Assembly (NCBI GenBank): GCA_034440615.1
Contig: JAOTOM010002684.1
Span: forward strand, 1 to 64,000
DNA: 64,000 nt
Source of the DNA: Ashinkailepas kermadecensis
Lineage: Eukaryota; Arthropoda; Thecostraca; Neolepadidae
Direction of reading: 5' to 3'
Below are positions 10,640 to 22,309 of this stretch, in pieces (the first letter of the stretch is position 1; each line of letters begins with the position of its first letter). The notes under the pieces are model-generated. The model did no database searches. It was not told the DNA's origin and saw only the letters and a program-made list of their open reading frames with translations. Made by a program: the position numbers and the translations under genes.

Positions 10640-11330
10640 AATACAAAATTATTCTGTCCAAATTGGAATGTCCCAAATTTTCCACTCAAAATTAAAGATT
10701 CCAAAGCTCAAATCCAATCCTGCCGCAACCACAATTCGGCAACATAGATATAATCAACATAGATAAGTATAAGATTTCAGTGAAATGTAGCTCATAGTTG
10801 CATCAAGCGCAATTGTGTTCGTGCCTAGGGCAGGTATCTCAGCTCGATTTTAAATTGCAAAATGCAACTCATAGTTCTTGCGCGGACAAATGTTTGCCAC
10901 TAATACCTGGTGATTATACTTGAATCATATCAAGGTCCAAAGAAGATATTAATAATATATTCCTAAAATCAAGTGGTTGAAGTTAATTTAAGGTAATCCT
11001 TAAATTAAGCGGATAGTGGTGGGAGTGGCAGTGAATTTCGTCACAAGGGACGGGTCCAGGAACAGACGAACAAAACAGCTGCAGTACAACACCTGGCCGA
11101 CAAAAAGATCCTATAGATAAGCGCGTGAGCATCTGTCCGAATTACGAAAGTCATCCTGTCGCAAGTGATACTCGTTCCGATTGCGATCATTCGTCAAACA
11201 TTTAAATCCAGATTTCCTGATGTTTTGTTGAGCAACGTCGACGAAAGTTGCAAGTTGCAAGTTGACAAAAGTTGCCTGATCGCAACTTCTGTTCGTCTTC
11301 TGTACGGCCTTCTCGACGAATCCAGCGCGG
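10640..11330. other. No gene seen; AT-rich unique DNA
   Basis: No repeat array, RNA gene or credible frame is visible. Short direct repeats such as AAGTTGCAAGTTG near 11245-11275 are present. Confidence 0.6.
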
Positions 11331-12189
11331 CGGGATTCCGGCGCTGGCTTGCGCTTGCATCCACCGCTGGCCGCTGCAGTGGTTATGACATCCGCCGACC
11401 CGGTCGGGTATTAATCTGTGCCGCGGTTAGCCAACAGCCGTCAGATGTCGGGCTACTGCAACGATCGCATACATGCCCAAGGCGATCGCGTACGCACTGT
11501 TGCGGAACCTCGGACAGCATCGGTCATGCAAGACACGCGCACAGCGCAGTATTCCGTCGCAAGACGCGGCGTGCCGGAGAGTGGTGTCATCACGCAGGCG
11601 GCTTGTGCATCCGGTGTGGGCCCGCGCGAGAGAGAGAAAAACTCGTCGGGTTGGCTCTGAGCCGGTGTTGATCCGGCGCCCGGTCCGGGAGCCGCTTGCG
11701 GCTTGTAATGCGCATCGTGTAGTGACCGCCGGCCAGACGACCTTGGATCAGGCCAGACTGGCCAGCGGCCTACCGCTGGCCAGACGACCTCGCGCCGCTG
11801 GCCTCGCTCGGCCTCGCTCGGCCTCGCTCGGCCGGCGCTCGGCGCAGCGCCCGGACTGGCCGGACTGCCGGCTGTGCCGGCCAGCGCTCGGTGCAGCCCC
11901 CGGACTGGCCGGACTGCCGGCTGTGCCGGCCGGCGCTCGGTGCACCCCCCGGACTAGCCGGACTGCCGGCTGTGCCGGCCGGCGCTCGGCGCAGCCCCCG
12001 GACTGGCCGGACTGCCGGCTGTGCCGGCCGGCGGCGCGAGCCTTGGCCTCCCTGATGCCGACCTCACCAGCACAGCTCGGGTCGAGCGAGAAGCGACCAA
12101 GCCAATGGGTCCTCCTGGGGCTCTTGGGCCTCCACCTCCTCCACCCCCGAGGCCGGCTGGGCACCCACTGCTGATGGAGCTCGGACGAA
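11331..12189. repeat. GC-rich block with 10-bp and 49-bp repeats
   Basis: Three copies of a 10-bp GCCTCGCTCG unit (about 11800-11831) lead into a 49-bp unit with CCGGACTGGCCGGACTGCCG. Units start at 11851, 11900, 11949 and 11998 and end near 12034. CpG is dense throughout. Frames of 138-233 codons across it are repeat- and GC-driven. Confidence 0.85.
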
Positions 12190-14225
12190 ATCTCCGCAGA
12201 TTACACTGAATCTTAAGATCGGGAAGGTACCCCGAAAATTGAAGTTCTCACGGTTTGTTTTCTGGAAAGGTGAACAATTATAGCTCTAATTTCCACAAGC
12301 GCTCCACCATGTGTGGGGTAGCGTTCTGCTAGACCTCTCCACCTCCCGCTGACCTGCGCCTGGCTCCGCGTGTGACAGTGAGCGTTGATTGTGGTGACAG
12401 TTGATGGAGCTGTGTGTGTGTGTGGCCGTCGCGCCGTGCCGCTGTGCCCGCTGCGCCCGGCGCCCGCTGCCGGCGCCCACGTATGCTGGATGTCACGCCG
12501 GCGGCACGTGAGCTCTGCGGCTCGGTGTGCCTTTGTCGCGCTGCTGCCGCTGCGCAGTACTGCCGGCCGGTCATGACATTCGGCTTCCGCCGCGTTGGTG
12601 GGTGATGTCGTGCTCGACGTTACCTCGGGGCCGACGGTGCATGGGTGACGCCCCACTGAATGACGATCGATGCTTTGGAAGCTGGCAGATACAATGGAAG
12701 TTATGGTCCAGATCTCGGCATTAAATTAGGGTATGTTTAGACTACGGATTTTTAATTCACGTGAACATCGGATGCTCGTGCGCCTCAAGTGCAATAACAT
12801 ACGGCTTTTTGACGACTATATTGGACGACCAACTTAGAAGCATTTTTGTGTTGTTCTTGCAACATATATGAAGGCATGACGAATTATATCTAAATCACTT
12901 CAGCCCTAGCAACTTTGAAAAAGGAAACATGGTTTCTTGCCGCTGTTGATATCAGCAAAAGGTAGTCAAAGTGAGTAAAATTATAGAGCTTAAAATGCAA
13001 GCGTGCCTTTTTATAGATGGCAAATACCATAAATCTTCGGATCGAAACCCTGACCGCGCCGGTCTGCTGTGGGCAAGCCCCGACTTGAATCCGGTCAATA
13101 TAAAGCGAGGCCTGGCTAAAATATCTTGATATTTTGATGCGTATTAGGTAGTACCATTGCATTTTTAATAAACGTAAGTGAGGGTGAAATTGTCAACGAA
13201 GATCATGCATGACAATAATATGTCAGAGTTATTCACCCACATCCTTGATAGATCCACTGCAGTTTTCAACAAATCCCAGGTTAAATCCCTTTGAACTTTT
13301 GGGGAAATAGCTTGACACCTGTTGAACGCTTATGCCAGAAGGTTATGTTGTAACATAAAGTCAAACCAATTGCTGACAGAAGCCTGATGACATGGTCAAA
13401 TGATGTCAGATTTCTCAAGAATATGGGATGGGCCAAAAAATCTGATTATTCCAAACCAACTATTATTTTGGTTTTATCTGACCGAGCTAGGTAATCTTGC
13501 AGTCATGTAAGCTATGTCATGCCTATAGCAATAACTAATGTCCAAGTCATGACCAGGTAGGTTAAGCAACCCTTCGCACCTCATCTATTTTCAGCACCTC
13601 ATACTCATATCCTCATACTCCCAGTCTAGCACATCTTAATGGGGTAGAACATTTTTCAAATAAGTTGAGATAATGTCGAAGCGATTCTCCAAATCACGAA
13701 ACCACAGAAACGTACGATCGTTTGGTTCAGAGACGGCACAACTTCAACCAATGGACAAGTTTCATGTCGGGACAGACCGTATTCTTTTAACTTCACTTGT
13801 AATTTTTAATTTTAAAGGCTTTTGTGACATGGAGATAGGTAATATAGCAGAAAAATAATTCAAAAAAGGAAAAGTGTAGCGTAGCGTAACCTAACATGCC
13901 TAACCTCCCATGAAAAAAAAATACTTGAAAACACAAAACTCTAGCAATTAAAAAAAAATTGTACTCGAAAAACCAAATATAATGTAACATGGTCTCAGCT
14001 TTCTTAAAGAAAAAAATATCAAATATATAACAAAAATTGCAAGAAAAAAACCTAACCAAGCGTGACATAGCAAACAACAAACCTAACCACTTTGCTTCAT
14101 GCAGGTAAAATGTATGCAAAATTTGTCTCGTGAATACCTTAAAGCACAATAATGCCAGACTGCCATTACATTTTGCAAAAAAAACTGCAAAAACCCCAGC
14201 AGTAGTATACTTGTTATGCTTTTCT
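12190..14225. other. No gene seen; mostly AT-rich unique DNA
   Basis: After a GC-rich start (to about 12620) the stretch becomes AT-rich. Low-complexity A-runs occur at 13860-14060. AACCTAAC-type motifs recur near 13885-14090 but do not form an array. No credible exon was found. Confidence 0.6.
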
Positions 14226-14890
14226 CAAGCTCAGTGAAATTCCACAACATGCCTGAGATTACATTTAAAAACTAAGCCAACAATCCTTGCCCTCTATCTA
14301 AAATCCATAGCAGTTCTAGCTAATTAATCACTTCAATTTTCCATTTGATAGTCATCCTTTTTCGCATTATCTCCATCAACATCATACAATATAGCAGCAG
14401 TTACAGAGGGCATCTTGCTCACTTTGCATCATCGAAACGCTCTTGAAGATGTTGGATGACATTGGCCTACACCTGTTGATCACTGATTATGTTGCTCTAC
14501 ACCTACCTACACATTATTGATCACGTCAGCCTACACCTGCGGGTAGCTGATCATGTCTGCCTATACCTACTGATAATTGATTGCATAAACTGCTACACAT
14601 GCACAATGTACTCTCTGCAAGTAAGCTAATTAAAATTTCACAACATGCCTGGCATTCCATGTAAAGATCAACCTGAAAACATGCGTATCTGGTCTAAAAT
14701 CCTTAGAGAATAACAAAATCATCCTTGCAATTTGTCATGTCATAGCAGTTCCTTTTTGCAATATCTCCATGGACATCATCAATATATTGCAGTGATTGGA
14801 GCAGGCATCTTACCCACTCTGTTCCTTCAAATACTGCTTGAAAGTATGCTATGACATCTGCCAAACTATCACAATACACTTGTGCATTTC
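14226..14890. repeat. Diverged direct duplication, about 395-bp offset
   Basis: The sequence from 14226 recurs from about 14622. Shared blocks in order include CACAACATGCCTG, CATAGCAGTTC, ATCTCCAT with ACATCAT, and CATCTT followed by CTCACTTTGC or CCACTCTGT. Between them (14455-14590) lie three or four units of a roughly 40-bp motif containing CCTACACCT and TGATCA. The copies are clearly old. Confidence 0.6.
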
Positions 14891-16817
14891 AACTGCATCT
14901 CTAGGTATTTGCTGATATATTTTACCAATCATGCGATGTGAAATGTGCAATATTCACAAATTAAAATAAACTTGGCTTGCTATTCATTGATCATTTATCA
15001 AATACTTACATAATTGGGATGCAGCTTGTCAGCAGTTTATCCCACTATGGAATGCCAATTATGGAACTAGGTATAAACAGCTCCTGTTTTTCTGAGGGGA
15101 AACCATGGTGTTTGTTCAGCTAAGCCACACATAATTTATGTCGTTGTCTTTTCCATTATTTTACTCATTTTACCCACGAACATAGCACAATCTTTTGCTG
15201 TTTGTACGCACCGCATTGCGCCGGACTTGAAACAAAATGTTTAGTTGCTGTATTACCACCATAGTAGATTACCTACCCTTCCAGGTTTCATGTTTTCGTA
15301 AAAATTGGTGACATCTCAGTATCACAAGCCCTCTCCTTAGTATCCATGACGCGGGTAGGTTGAAAAACTTGGCATGGAACAATCCAGCGTATGGTTCCCT
15401 GTGTGTTTCGGGCTTGGCCGCTTCGAGACCCCACACATGTGACGTCATTCCTACGAGAAGGTTTTCAAATCGATGGCAACCCCTAAGTGAAATTATTAAA
15501 TTATGCTGTAAATGCTTCTCCGGTGAAAAACATATTTCAGTTTTGTCTACGAAGTATTATTACCGTTTTGTTTGCAACCAAAAACCCATTACATGAGACT
15601 TGTCCCTTGCGGCGCTCTAAATGCCCTGGTATAAACATCTGAGAAATACCAAGAAACATAAAAAAAACGCGGTAAGCCACAAATGCTCGCAAGATTTTGT
15701 GGTCTGTGTTATGCTGATGTAGGTATGTATATACCTATGCTTGGAAAAGGCGTCCAAAAATGGGGCGGATCACTAATGGTTTTAATTCTATATCATGTTT
15801 AATTATAATAATTATTATTAAGTATAGGTATTTCATGTCATGTGTAAATATCATTAAGTCTTCTCAAAAACGTAACCTAATACGATGCAAATTTCGGAAC
15901 AAATTTTGGGCAAAAGCGTACTAGTCAAAACTCGGATAATATGTATATTTCATACAAGCCATTAAATACACTGCTGAATTGTAGTTTGCATGTGACATGG
16001 CGATTATAACTTATTTAACTTATTTAACATACATGTTTATATTGATGTTCTGTTCTGACATTTTACTGTGAAGTTGCAAAAGACTGGTCAAAAACCCGTT
16101 GTATCCCAAAGACTGGTAAACTCACCGGTCTTGAACGGACTTCCTCATCGGGCTTTCTATACATACATTTGCCACCTCTAATGTCTTTTTCACGTTTGTG
16201 TAGCGGTCTCCAGGCTGCCTGACCAGTCATTCACCCATGGCTTACCACACCGCTACATGTAGTTTTGTGTCGGTTCCTTCATGATTTCCGTATGCTTACA
16301 AGATTGTGCACGCGGAAGTTAATTTGGATCACGTGACTCGCTTTTACTGTTTTGATATTATGGTTTAAGCAACTTGCATGATGAAATATAGACATGATAA
16401 TCAGTGGTTCGTTTCACAACGGGCACAAGCGGGAAGTAATCGTGACATCCAAATGACGGAGTCAGGCCATATCTAGTACGTTGTTCTGAAAACGTTTAAG
16501 TGACATGAGCGACCAAGTCAAGCTATAAATAAACATGGCATTCGTCGCATGGCATTCGTCGTGCAATTGTGTCATTGGTACTTTGCTGGCCAAATTGCAA
16601 TTTTGTTGCATAGTTTAGCTCCGTTTGACGACAATCCGTCTCTTCCCGGATGTTTTGCCTTGTCATTTAGATTACAATGCTTTGTTAGCGATCGGCACGA
16701 TAATCGCTGTGTAGATAAAATCTAAACTTTTAGAATGTTAAAATGTCCAAAATTCCACAAATACATATTATTTTGTAATTCTTGGATAATATCAATACTT
16801 GCCATGAGGTTTTTAAC
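14891..16817. other. No gene seen; AT-rich unique DNA
   Basis: No array or element is recognised. A TGACGTCA motif (CRE-like) lies near 15440 but is isolated. A 78-codon plus frame at 15360-15596 has no family resemblance. Confidence 0.55.
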
Positions 16818-17185
16818 CAGAGGCGTTGTCAGGGAATTATGCAAGGGAGGATCCCGTGAAGCCTGAGTGGGAAGGCTACTACAGTAATTGGCCATTGATA
16901 AAATATCCTGGTTCTGCCACTGCATGCCATTTGTTTTACCCGTTTGTCCCGAATTCACTCCATCCTGTGTTGTCATTTTGCCCTCGCCTGGTACTGCACC
17001 TGGCATGCTTAGACTCAAATGAGGCATTTCCATAGGTAAGCGAAGTAGTATTAGCAGTTGAATGCCAAGTTATAGCCACCTGAACCGCAAAACAATGGAA
17101 ATATTCATATGTGCGCGCTATTCCGAAGTTTTCGCAAATATCCGCGAGAGGTTCCTCCCTACATTCGCTCCTGGAGCCGCCTCTG
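16818..17185. mobile_element. Probable hAT-type MITE
   Basis: The left end reads CAGAGGCGTTGTCAGGG and the right end, reverse-complemented, reads CAGAGGCGGCTCCAGGAG. The outer eight bases are identical and the style matches the element at 23222-23412. The flanking octamers do not match, so the target duplication is lost or the limits are slightly off. It has no coding capacity. Confidence 0.45.
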
Positions 17186-18070
17186 GTAGTTAGAAAGCTG
17201 AAATGTTGGCGCGAAGTAAAACAAAAGAAAGTTGGGAAAAGTCACCGATTTTCACGCTCATACCACAAAGGGTTAGGAAACGGCAGATGACGCCCCCCCC
17301 CCCCCCACTCCTTCCGCCCATACCGGAATAGGATTAAGTTCAGATATTAATTAATCTGGGTGCGAGAAAGTCCATCCACATCACAGAACCGAAAAGCCGC
17401 AGATGCGCTTAGCACGCTAAGTTGCGCCTTCCTGCCATATTGCGAATTTCCTCTATCACAGCTATGCCATCGGTAAGAAACTTGCCCAACGAATGATTTC
17501 ACTCATGAGCGCTCGCGATCCCGTGCTGGGTACGAATACATCTTAATCCGGGAATAAGTTAGCAGTTAACAAGGGACAAAGGTGGCATCAAGGTAAAACG
17601 AAAACAATTATCTTTCATTGTATCAGCCAATAAAAACCCTGGAGCCACTGATCAACCTAAAGATGGCTAAATAAGTAAGGTCATGAAATTAAATGCTGCT
17701 TGAAGATAAAATATTTATGTTTGGTCTCCAACACCAACAAAATATACGCCCCATTTTTCACAGAACGTCAATCTTCCGAAGCAATATCGTACGCCTGACA
17801 TCGATCACGGTCCGGCTCGTGCAACCTGGCCATATTTCCTCACCGTAAGCGGGTCTGAAACGTCAGAAATGACAAAATTAGCGGTGACAATCCACATTTC
17901 AGCGGCGGTAAGAGACGAGCCTTTCTCCTCCGCTCACGACGTCGGCGTCAGTAAACTGGCCGCTCTGGTACGAGCGGACGCAGCCACCGTACAACCAGCC
18001 GGTCACTTTACACGGCTGGACTCGGGCACGGCCACACAGTCCCGTGGGAAAACGAAAGTTCTGCAACGTT
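17186..18070. other. No gene seen; poly-C run
   Basis: Mostly unique sequence. A 14-base C run lies at 17293-17306. Confidence 0.55.
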
Positions 18071-18308
18071 GCGCCGGGCGCGTGGGCAGACGTGGGAGAA
18101 CGCTGTGCCGGGCGGGTGGACAGACGTGGGAGAACGCTGTGCCGGGCGCGTGGGCAGACGTGGGAGAACGCTGTGCCGGGCGGGTGGGCAGACGTGGGAG
18201 AACGCTGTGCCGGGCGCGTGGGCAGACGTGGGAGAACGCTGTGCCGGGCGGGTGGACAGACGTGGGAGAACGCTGTGCCGGGCGCGTGGACAGACGTGGG
18301 AGGACGCC
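18071..18308. repeat. 34-bp minisatellite, 7 copies
   Basis: Units contain CGTGGGAGAACGCTGTGCCG and alternate between GGCGGGTGG and GGCGCGTGG variants. CGTGGGAGAA begins at 18091, 18125 and so on at 34-bp spacing. Cys/Arg/Gly-rich open frames here are artefacts of the array. Confidence 0.95.
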
Positions 18309-18663
18309 GCGCCGGCGGCCGTGTCGTGGCCCTGGCTTCGCCCCGGGCCGTTCCGACCGAGTTGTGACAACCGCACCAACTCGGACTTCCTCGCCCCTTT
18401 CTCGTGGACCCCCCGTGCTGCGTCGAGCCGTCACGTTAACTCGTTCTGCCTCGCCGCCAGTGTACCCATCCTCCGTCATGATCGTAATATGTGCTTATTA
18501 AAAAAAACTGCGCTCCTTCAGCGTTAGATCCAAACTCTCGTCATCGATGTCCTCATCGACACCTGCCAGAGCATTTGCGCGCCCAGACTCCCTTCACCTG
18601 TTTTTAGATCGCCAGTGTATTCCCCAAGCTAGCTGCCGTACATTGTGCTATTCCGATTGAATT

Positions 18664-20216
18664 GCAGCACTCCCCTGCGGTGGTCCCCGGTGCAGCCTCA
18701 CCACCATCACCCGACGGCCACGAACGACACGATCCGCCCGATGCGCACCATCACACTAGGCCCGCCCCAGCTATGTGGGTCGTGGTCCCCGGAGCAGCCT
18801 CACCCTGTCGCGGCCACGAACGACACGATCCGCCCGATGCACACCATCACACTAGGCCCGCCCCAGCTATGTGCAGCACTCCCCTGTGGAACGACACGAT
18901 CCGCCCGATGCACACCATCACACTAGGCCCGCCCCAGCTATGTGCAGCACTCCCCTGTGGAACGACACGATCCGCCCGATGCACACCATCACACTAGGCC
19001 CGCCCCAGCTATGTGCAGCACTCCCCTGTGGAACGACACGATCCGCCCGATGCACACCATCACACTAGGCCCGCCCCAGCTATGTGCAGCACTCCCCTGT
19101 GGAACGACACGATCCGCCCGATGCACACCATCACACTAGGCCCGCCCCAGCTATGTGCAGCACTCCCCTGTGGAACGACACGATCCGCCCGATGCACACC
19201 ATCACACTAGGCCCGCCCCAGCTATGTGCAGCACTCCCCTGTGGAACGACACGATCCGCCCGATGCACACCATCACACTAGGCCCGCCCCAGCTATGTGC
19301 AGCACTCCCCTGTGGAACGACACGATCCGCCCGATGCACACCATCACACTAGGCCCGCCCCAGCTATGTGCAGCACCCCTGTGGAACGACACGATCCGCC
19401 CGATGCACACCATCACAGCCCGCCCCAGCTATGTGCAGCACTCCCCTGTGGAACGACACGATCCGCCCGATGCACACCATCACACTAGGCCCGCCCCAGC
19501 TATGTGCAGCACTCCCCTGTGGAACGACACGATCCGCCCGATGCACACCATCACACTAGGCCCGCCCCAGCTATGTGCAGCACTCCCCTGTGGAACGACA
19601 CGATCCGCCCGATGCACACCATCACACTAGGCCCGCCCCAGCTATGTGCAGCACTCCCCTGTGGAACGACACGATCCGCCCGATGCACACCATCACACTA
19701 GGCCCGCCCCAGCTATGTGCAGCACTCCCCTGTGGAACGACACGATCCGCCCGATGCACACCATCACACTAGGCCCGCCCCAGCTATGTGCAGCACTCCC
19801 CTGTGGAACGACACGATCCGCCCGATGCACACCGTCACACTAGGCCCGCCCCAGCTATGTGCAGCACTCCCCTGTGGAACGACACGATCCGCCCGATGCA
19901 CACCATCACACTAGGCCCGCCCCAGCTATGTGCAGCACTCCCCTGTGGAACGACACGATCCGCCCGATGCACACCATCACACTAGGCCCGCCCCAGCTAT
20001 GTGCAGCACTCCCCTGTGGAACGACACGATCCGCCCGATGCACACCATCACACTAGGCCCGCCCCAGCTATGTGCAGCACTCCCCTGTGGAACGACACGA
20101 TCCGCCCGATGCACACCATCACACTAGGCCCGCCCCAGCTATGTGCAGCACTCCCCTGTGGAACGACACGATCCGCCCGATGCACACCATCACACTAGGC
20201 CCGCCCCAACTATGTG
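18664..20216. repeat. 71-bp minisatellite, about 19 uniform copies plus 2 long founders
   Basis: From 18873 to 20216 a 71-bp unit (GCAGCACTCCCCTGTGGAAC at its start, CCCGCCCCAGCTATGT at its end) repeats almost without change. The two leftmost units (18664-18776 and 18777-18872) are longer and more diverged, carrying an extra segment with GGTCCCCGG and GCAGCCTCACC. One internal copy (about 19370-19434) has small deletions. The uniformity implies recent expansion of the shortened unit. The 65-codon frames repeated every 71 bp are artefacts. Confidence 0.97.
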
Positions 20217-20379
20217 GACACCAATATCTCTGCCACTTTGGGGTGGATGAAGCTTGGAAATGAGAGTGACTTACGTGTCAGGGAAAGCAATGCCTGGGAC
20301 AATTGGTGATTATCACCTGAGACGCCATGGCTCCAAAAAGATGCTGTTGTGAGATGGAATTATAAACTCGTTGACTGTG

Positions 20380-20529
20380 CACGTGCACGTGAATAGAAAG
20401 TGCACAAGTGCACGTGAATAGAAAAACCACGTGATTTTAATTCGCTGCGGCACGAATGTTGATCATATAACGTTGCTGCTCCAAGATCGACACAAACAAA
20501 TTGAAAGTCGTAATGTTCTGCACCACGTG
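20380..20529. promoter_or_regulatory. Cluster of five CACGTG E-boxes
   Basis: CACGTG occurs at 20380, 20386, 20411, 20428 and 20524. Part of the cluster comes from a short duplication containing GTGCACGTGAATAGAAA. CACGTG is the classic bHLH (MYC/CLOCK-type) site. Regulatory function is inferred only from clustering next to CpG-rich DNA. Confidence 0.3.
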
Positions 20530-20574
20530 GGAAGGTTATCCCCCTCCTCTTCATCACCCCTCACTGACCCCCAA

Positions 20575-20853
20575 TACAGGTATCGCGCGAACACAGCGGC
20601 GGACGCACCTGTCGCACGAGCGCCGGTCCCGGCTGTGCCGCAACACCCGGCAGCGCGATTGAATGTCGGCGCCGGCCGTGCGCGCGCAATCGGTCACGTG
20701 AGCCGCCGGTCGGCGGCGGCGCGGCGTGGTGGTCGCGTGGCGGCCGGCGCGCGGCTTTGTGCGTCCGTGGGAGTGTCGGCGGCCGGCGCCGTCTCCCACG
20801 CCGGCCGGCGTCGGGTCGCCGCCCTCTGGCGAACTGGGAACGGGCCCGTACAC
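20575..20853. other. CpG-dense segment
   Basis: This is a strongly GC- and CpG-rich block with many GCCGG and CGGCG motifs, abutting the hAT insertion at 20854. It could be a promoter or CpG island truncated by the insertion. No exon can be defended. Confidence 0.4.
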
Positions 20854-20870
20854 TAGAGGTCGGCATCCGT

Positions 20871-20902
20871 ACGGATATCCACGGATATCCGTGGATATCC
20901 GT
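20871..20902. repeat. 32-bp perfect palindrome in hAT subterminus
   Basis: ACGGATATCCACGGAT is followed immediately by its exact reverse complement. It is built from ATATCC/GGATAT, the same core found in the element's subterminal repeats. Confidence 0.95.
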
Positions 20903-21203
20903 GCTGTGGATGGATATGGATGGATGATTTATTGCCTATATTTCAAATGGATGGATATGGACGGATGACAGTTTTCACTGATGTATGCGGATGGATGTAT
21001 GATTTTACTGTGGATAAATGTGCCTGACCGATGAACCCTTCTTTTTCAGTGAATTCACATGCAATTACAGAAGACCATTTTACAATGGCCACTTGCGAGC
21101 TACTACTCTGAGTTTGAAATCAGCACCTAATCCTACATATGTGTAAAGACATGTCTAATGCACAAAGTCACGTCTAGTGTGGCCCGAGATCATCATATCT
21201 ACC

Positions 21204-21614
21204 ATGGCTGTGAGTAAACAGGAAATATCGAGGCTTCTGCGGTCAAACAGCCCGAGAGTCACCCTCTGTGCCAACGAAGAAGGCCGATCTGCTGTTTGGG
21301 ACAATTTTCGATGTGTGGAGTTAGATGAGCGCCGCGTCGCCTTCGTTGCCTGTGTCAAATGCCATGCCATATATGGTCATAGTAATAAAGATGGCACAAC
21401 CAAACTTAGAAATCACAAGTGTGGTTTGAAAGGGCCAGAGGCAGGCCAACAGACCCTGACTTCGTTCTGTGGTCCGACTGCCGCGCCGAACGCGGTCAGC
21501 GAAGCCAAACGGCGTGTCGCAGCAAAAGCAGCCCTGTGCGCTGCCCAGGATTTTCGCCCCTATACCTTCGTGGAAGGGGAAGGCTTCATGTTCATGCCTC
21601 TTATTTTCCCTTAG
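21204..21614 (+). pseudogene. hAT transposase N-terminal fragment (BED-type zinc finger)
   Basis: ATG at 21204 opens 136 codons; the frame can extend upstream only through non-ATG codons. A finger-like motif follows VWDNFRCVEL: Cys-x2-Cys (CVKC) and then, after a DGTTKLRNH stretch, His-x-Cys. This resembles the BED DNA-binding domain of Hermes/Ac-like hAT transposases. Next come QQTLTSF and RPYTFVEGEGF, a conserved segment linking the finger to the catalytic region. Directly after GEGF the match is lost and a stop occurs ten codons later. The DDE catalytic core and dimerisation domain are absent from the rest of the element. The piece could encode a DNA-binding protein without catalysis, but there is no evidence of expression. 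Confidence 0.75.
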
Positions 21615-22309
21615 CACAGTATTCACAAGTTGTTGAATGAACACCAAATGTTGCTTGTTTTCAGCTCGCTCTTTGGAGCATAGTACTGCAACGAAGTGGT
21701 TCAGAACTAAACCTACCAAAGAACCTACCAAATAGGTCGGTCGACCTGCAACTAGTCATTAGTTCCGACTGCTGAACGTTTTTACTAGGTATAGCTTCAC
21801 CGTTGTGGATAACACCTGCCTACTCATTCATGTGCACAGACTGGAAATACATGTGATTCACACAAAACCAGATATTTGTAGTCGTCTACAGCGTTTATTT
21901 ATGTATTGGAAATACGTTACCAACAGATGTTGTATCCGTCCAGAAACAAATGATGTCAATTATTAAAACGGCGTTTTACAGAATTTCTTTTTCGTGCCTT
22001 TCTACCGTCGTGATAAACGAGTCATTTAGCTCGAAAACTTATGAAGGTAGCAATTTACATATGTCATGTTGACATGTACTAATCTGAAAGGGTCATGGCA
22101 TATATGGATGGATATGGATGCAGCATATTATGTAGGCGGATGGATATGGATGGATAGGAAATTTGCTTCATGGATACGGATGGATATGGATAACACATGA
22201 GGAGGAGGTGGAACTGGTGGATGGATAAGGATGGATACAAATTTGCGCTGACGGATGCGGATGGATATGGATATACAAAAAGCCATCCATGTCGACCTCT
22301 ACCGTACAC

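Larger units (their letters stand above)
20854..22301 (+). mobile_element. Deleted hAT transposon with 8-bp target duplication
   Basis: The left end reads TAGAGGTCGGCAT and the right end, reverse-complemented, TAGAGGTCGACAT (12 of 13 identical). Both sides are flanked by an exact 8-bp duplication, CCGTACAC (20846-20853 and 22302-22309). TAGAGGTCG-like termini and 8-bp duplications are diagnostic of hAT. Inside both ends are many direct copies of GGATGGATATGG, plausible subterminal transposase sites. A 32-bp perfect palindrome lies 17 bp from the left tip. At 1,448 bp it is too short for a full transposase (usually about 600 residues); only the N-terminal part is coded (21204-21614). It is therefore non-autonomous, but the intact ends could still be mobilised by a related transposase. 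Confidence 0.93.

Noticed and set aside
13860..14110. Interstitial TTAGG-type telomere
   Set aside because: CCTAAC motifs are scattered singly among A-runs and never in tandem.
18664..20216. Series of 65-codon ORFs every 71 bp as a gene family
   Set aside because: They are the same stretch re-read in each repeat unit and each stop is part of the unit.
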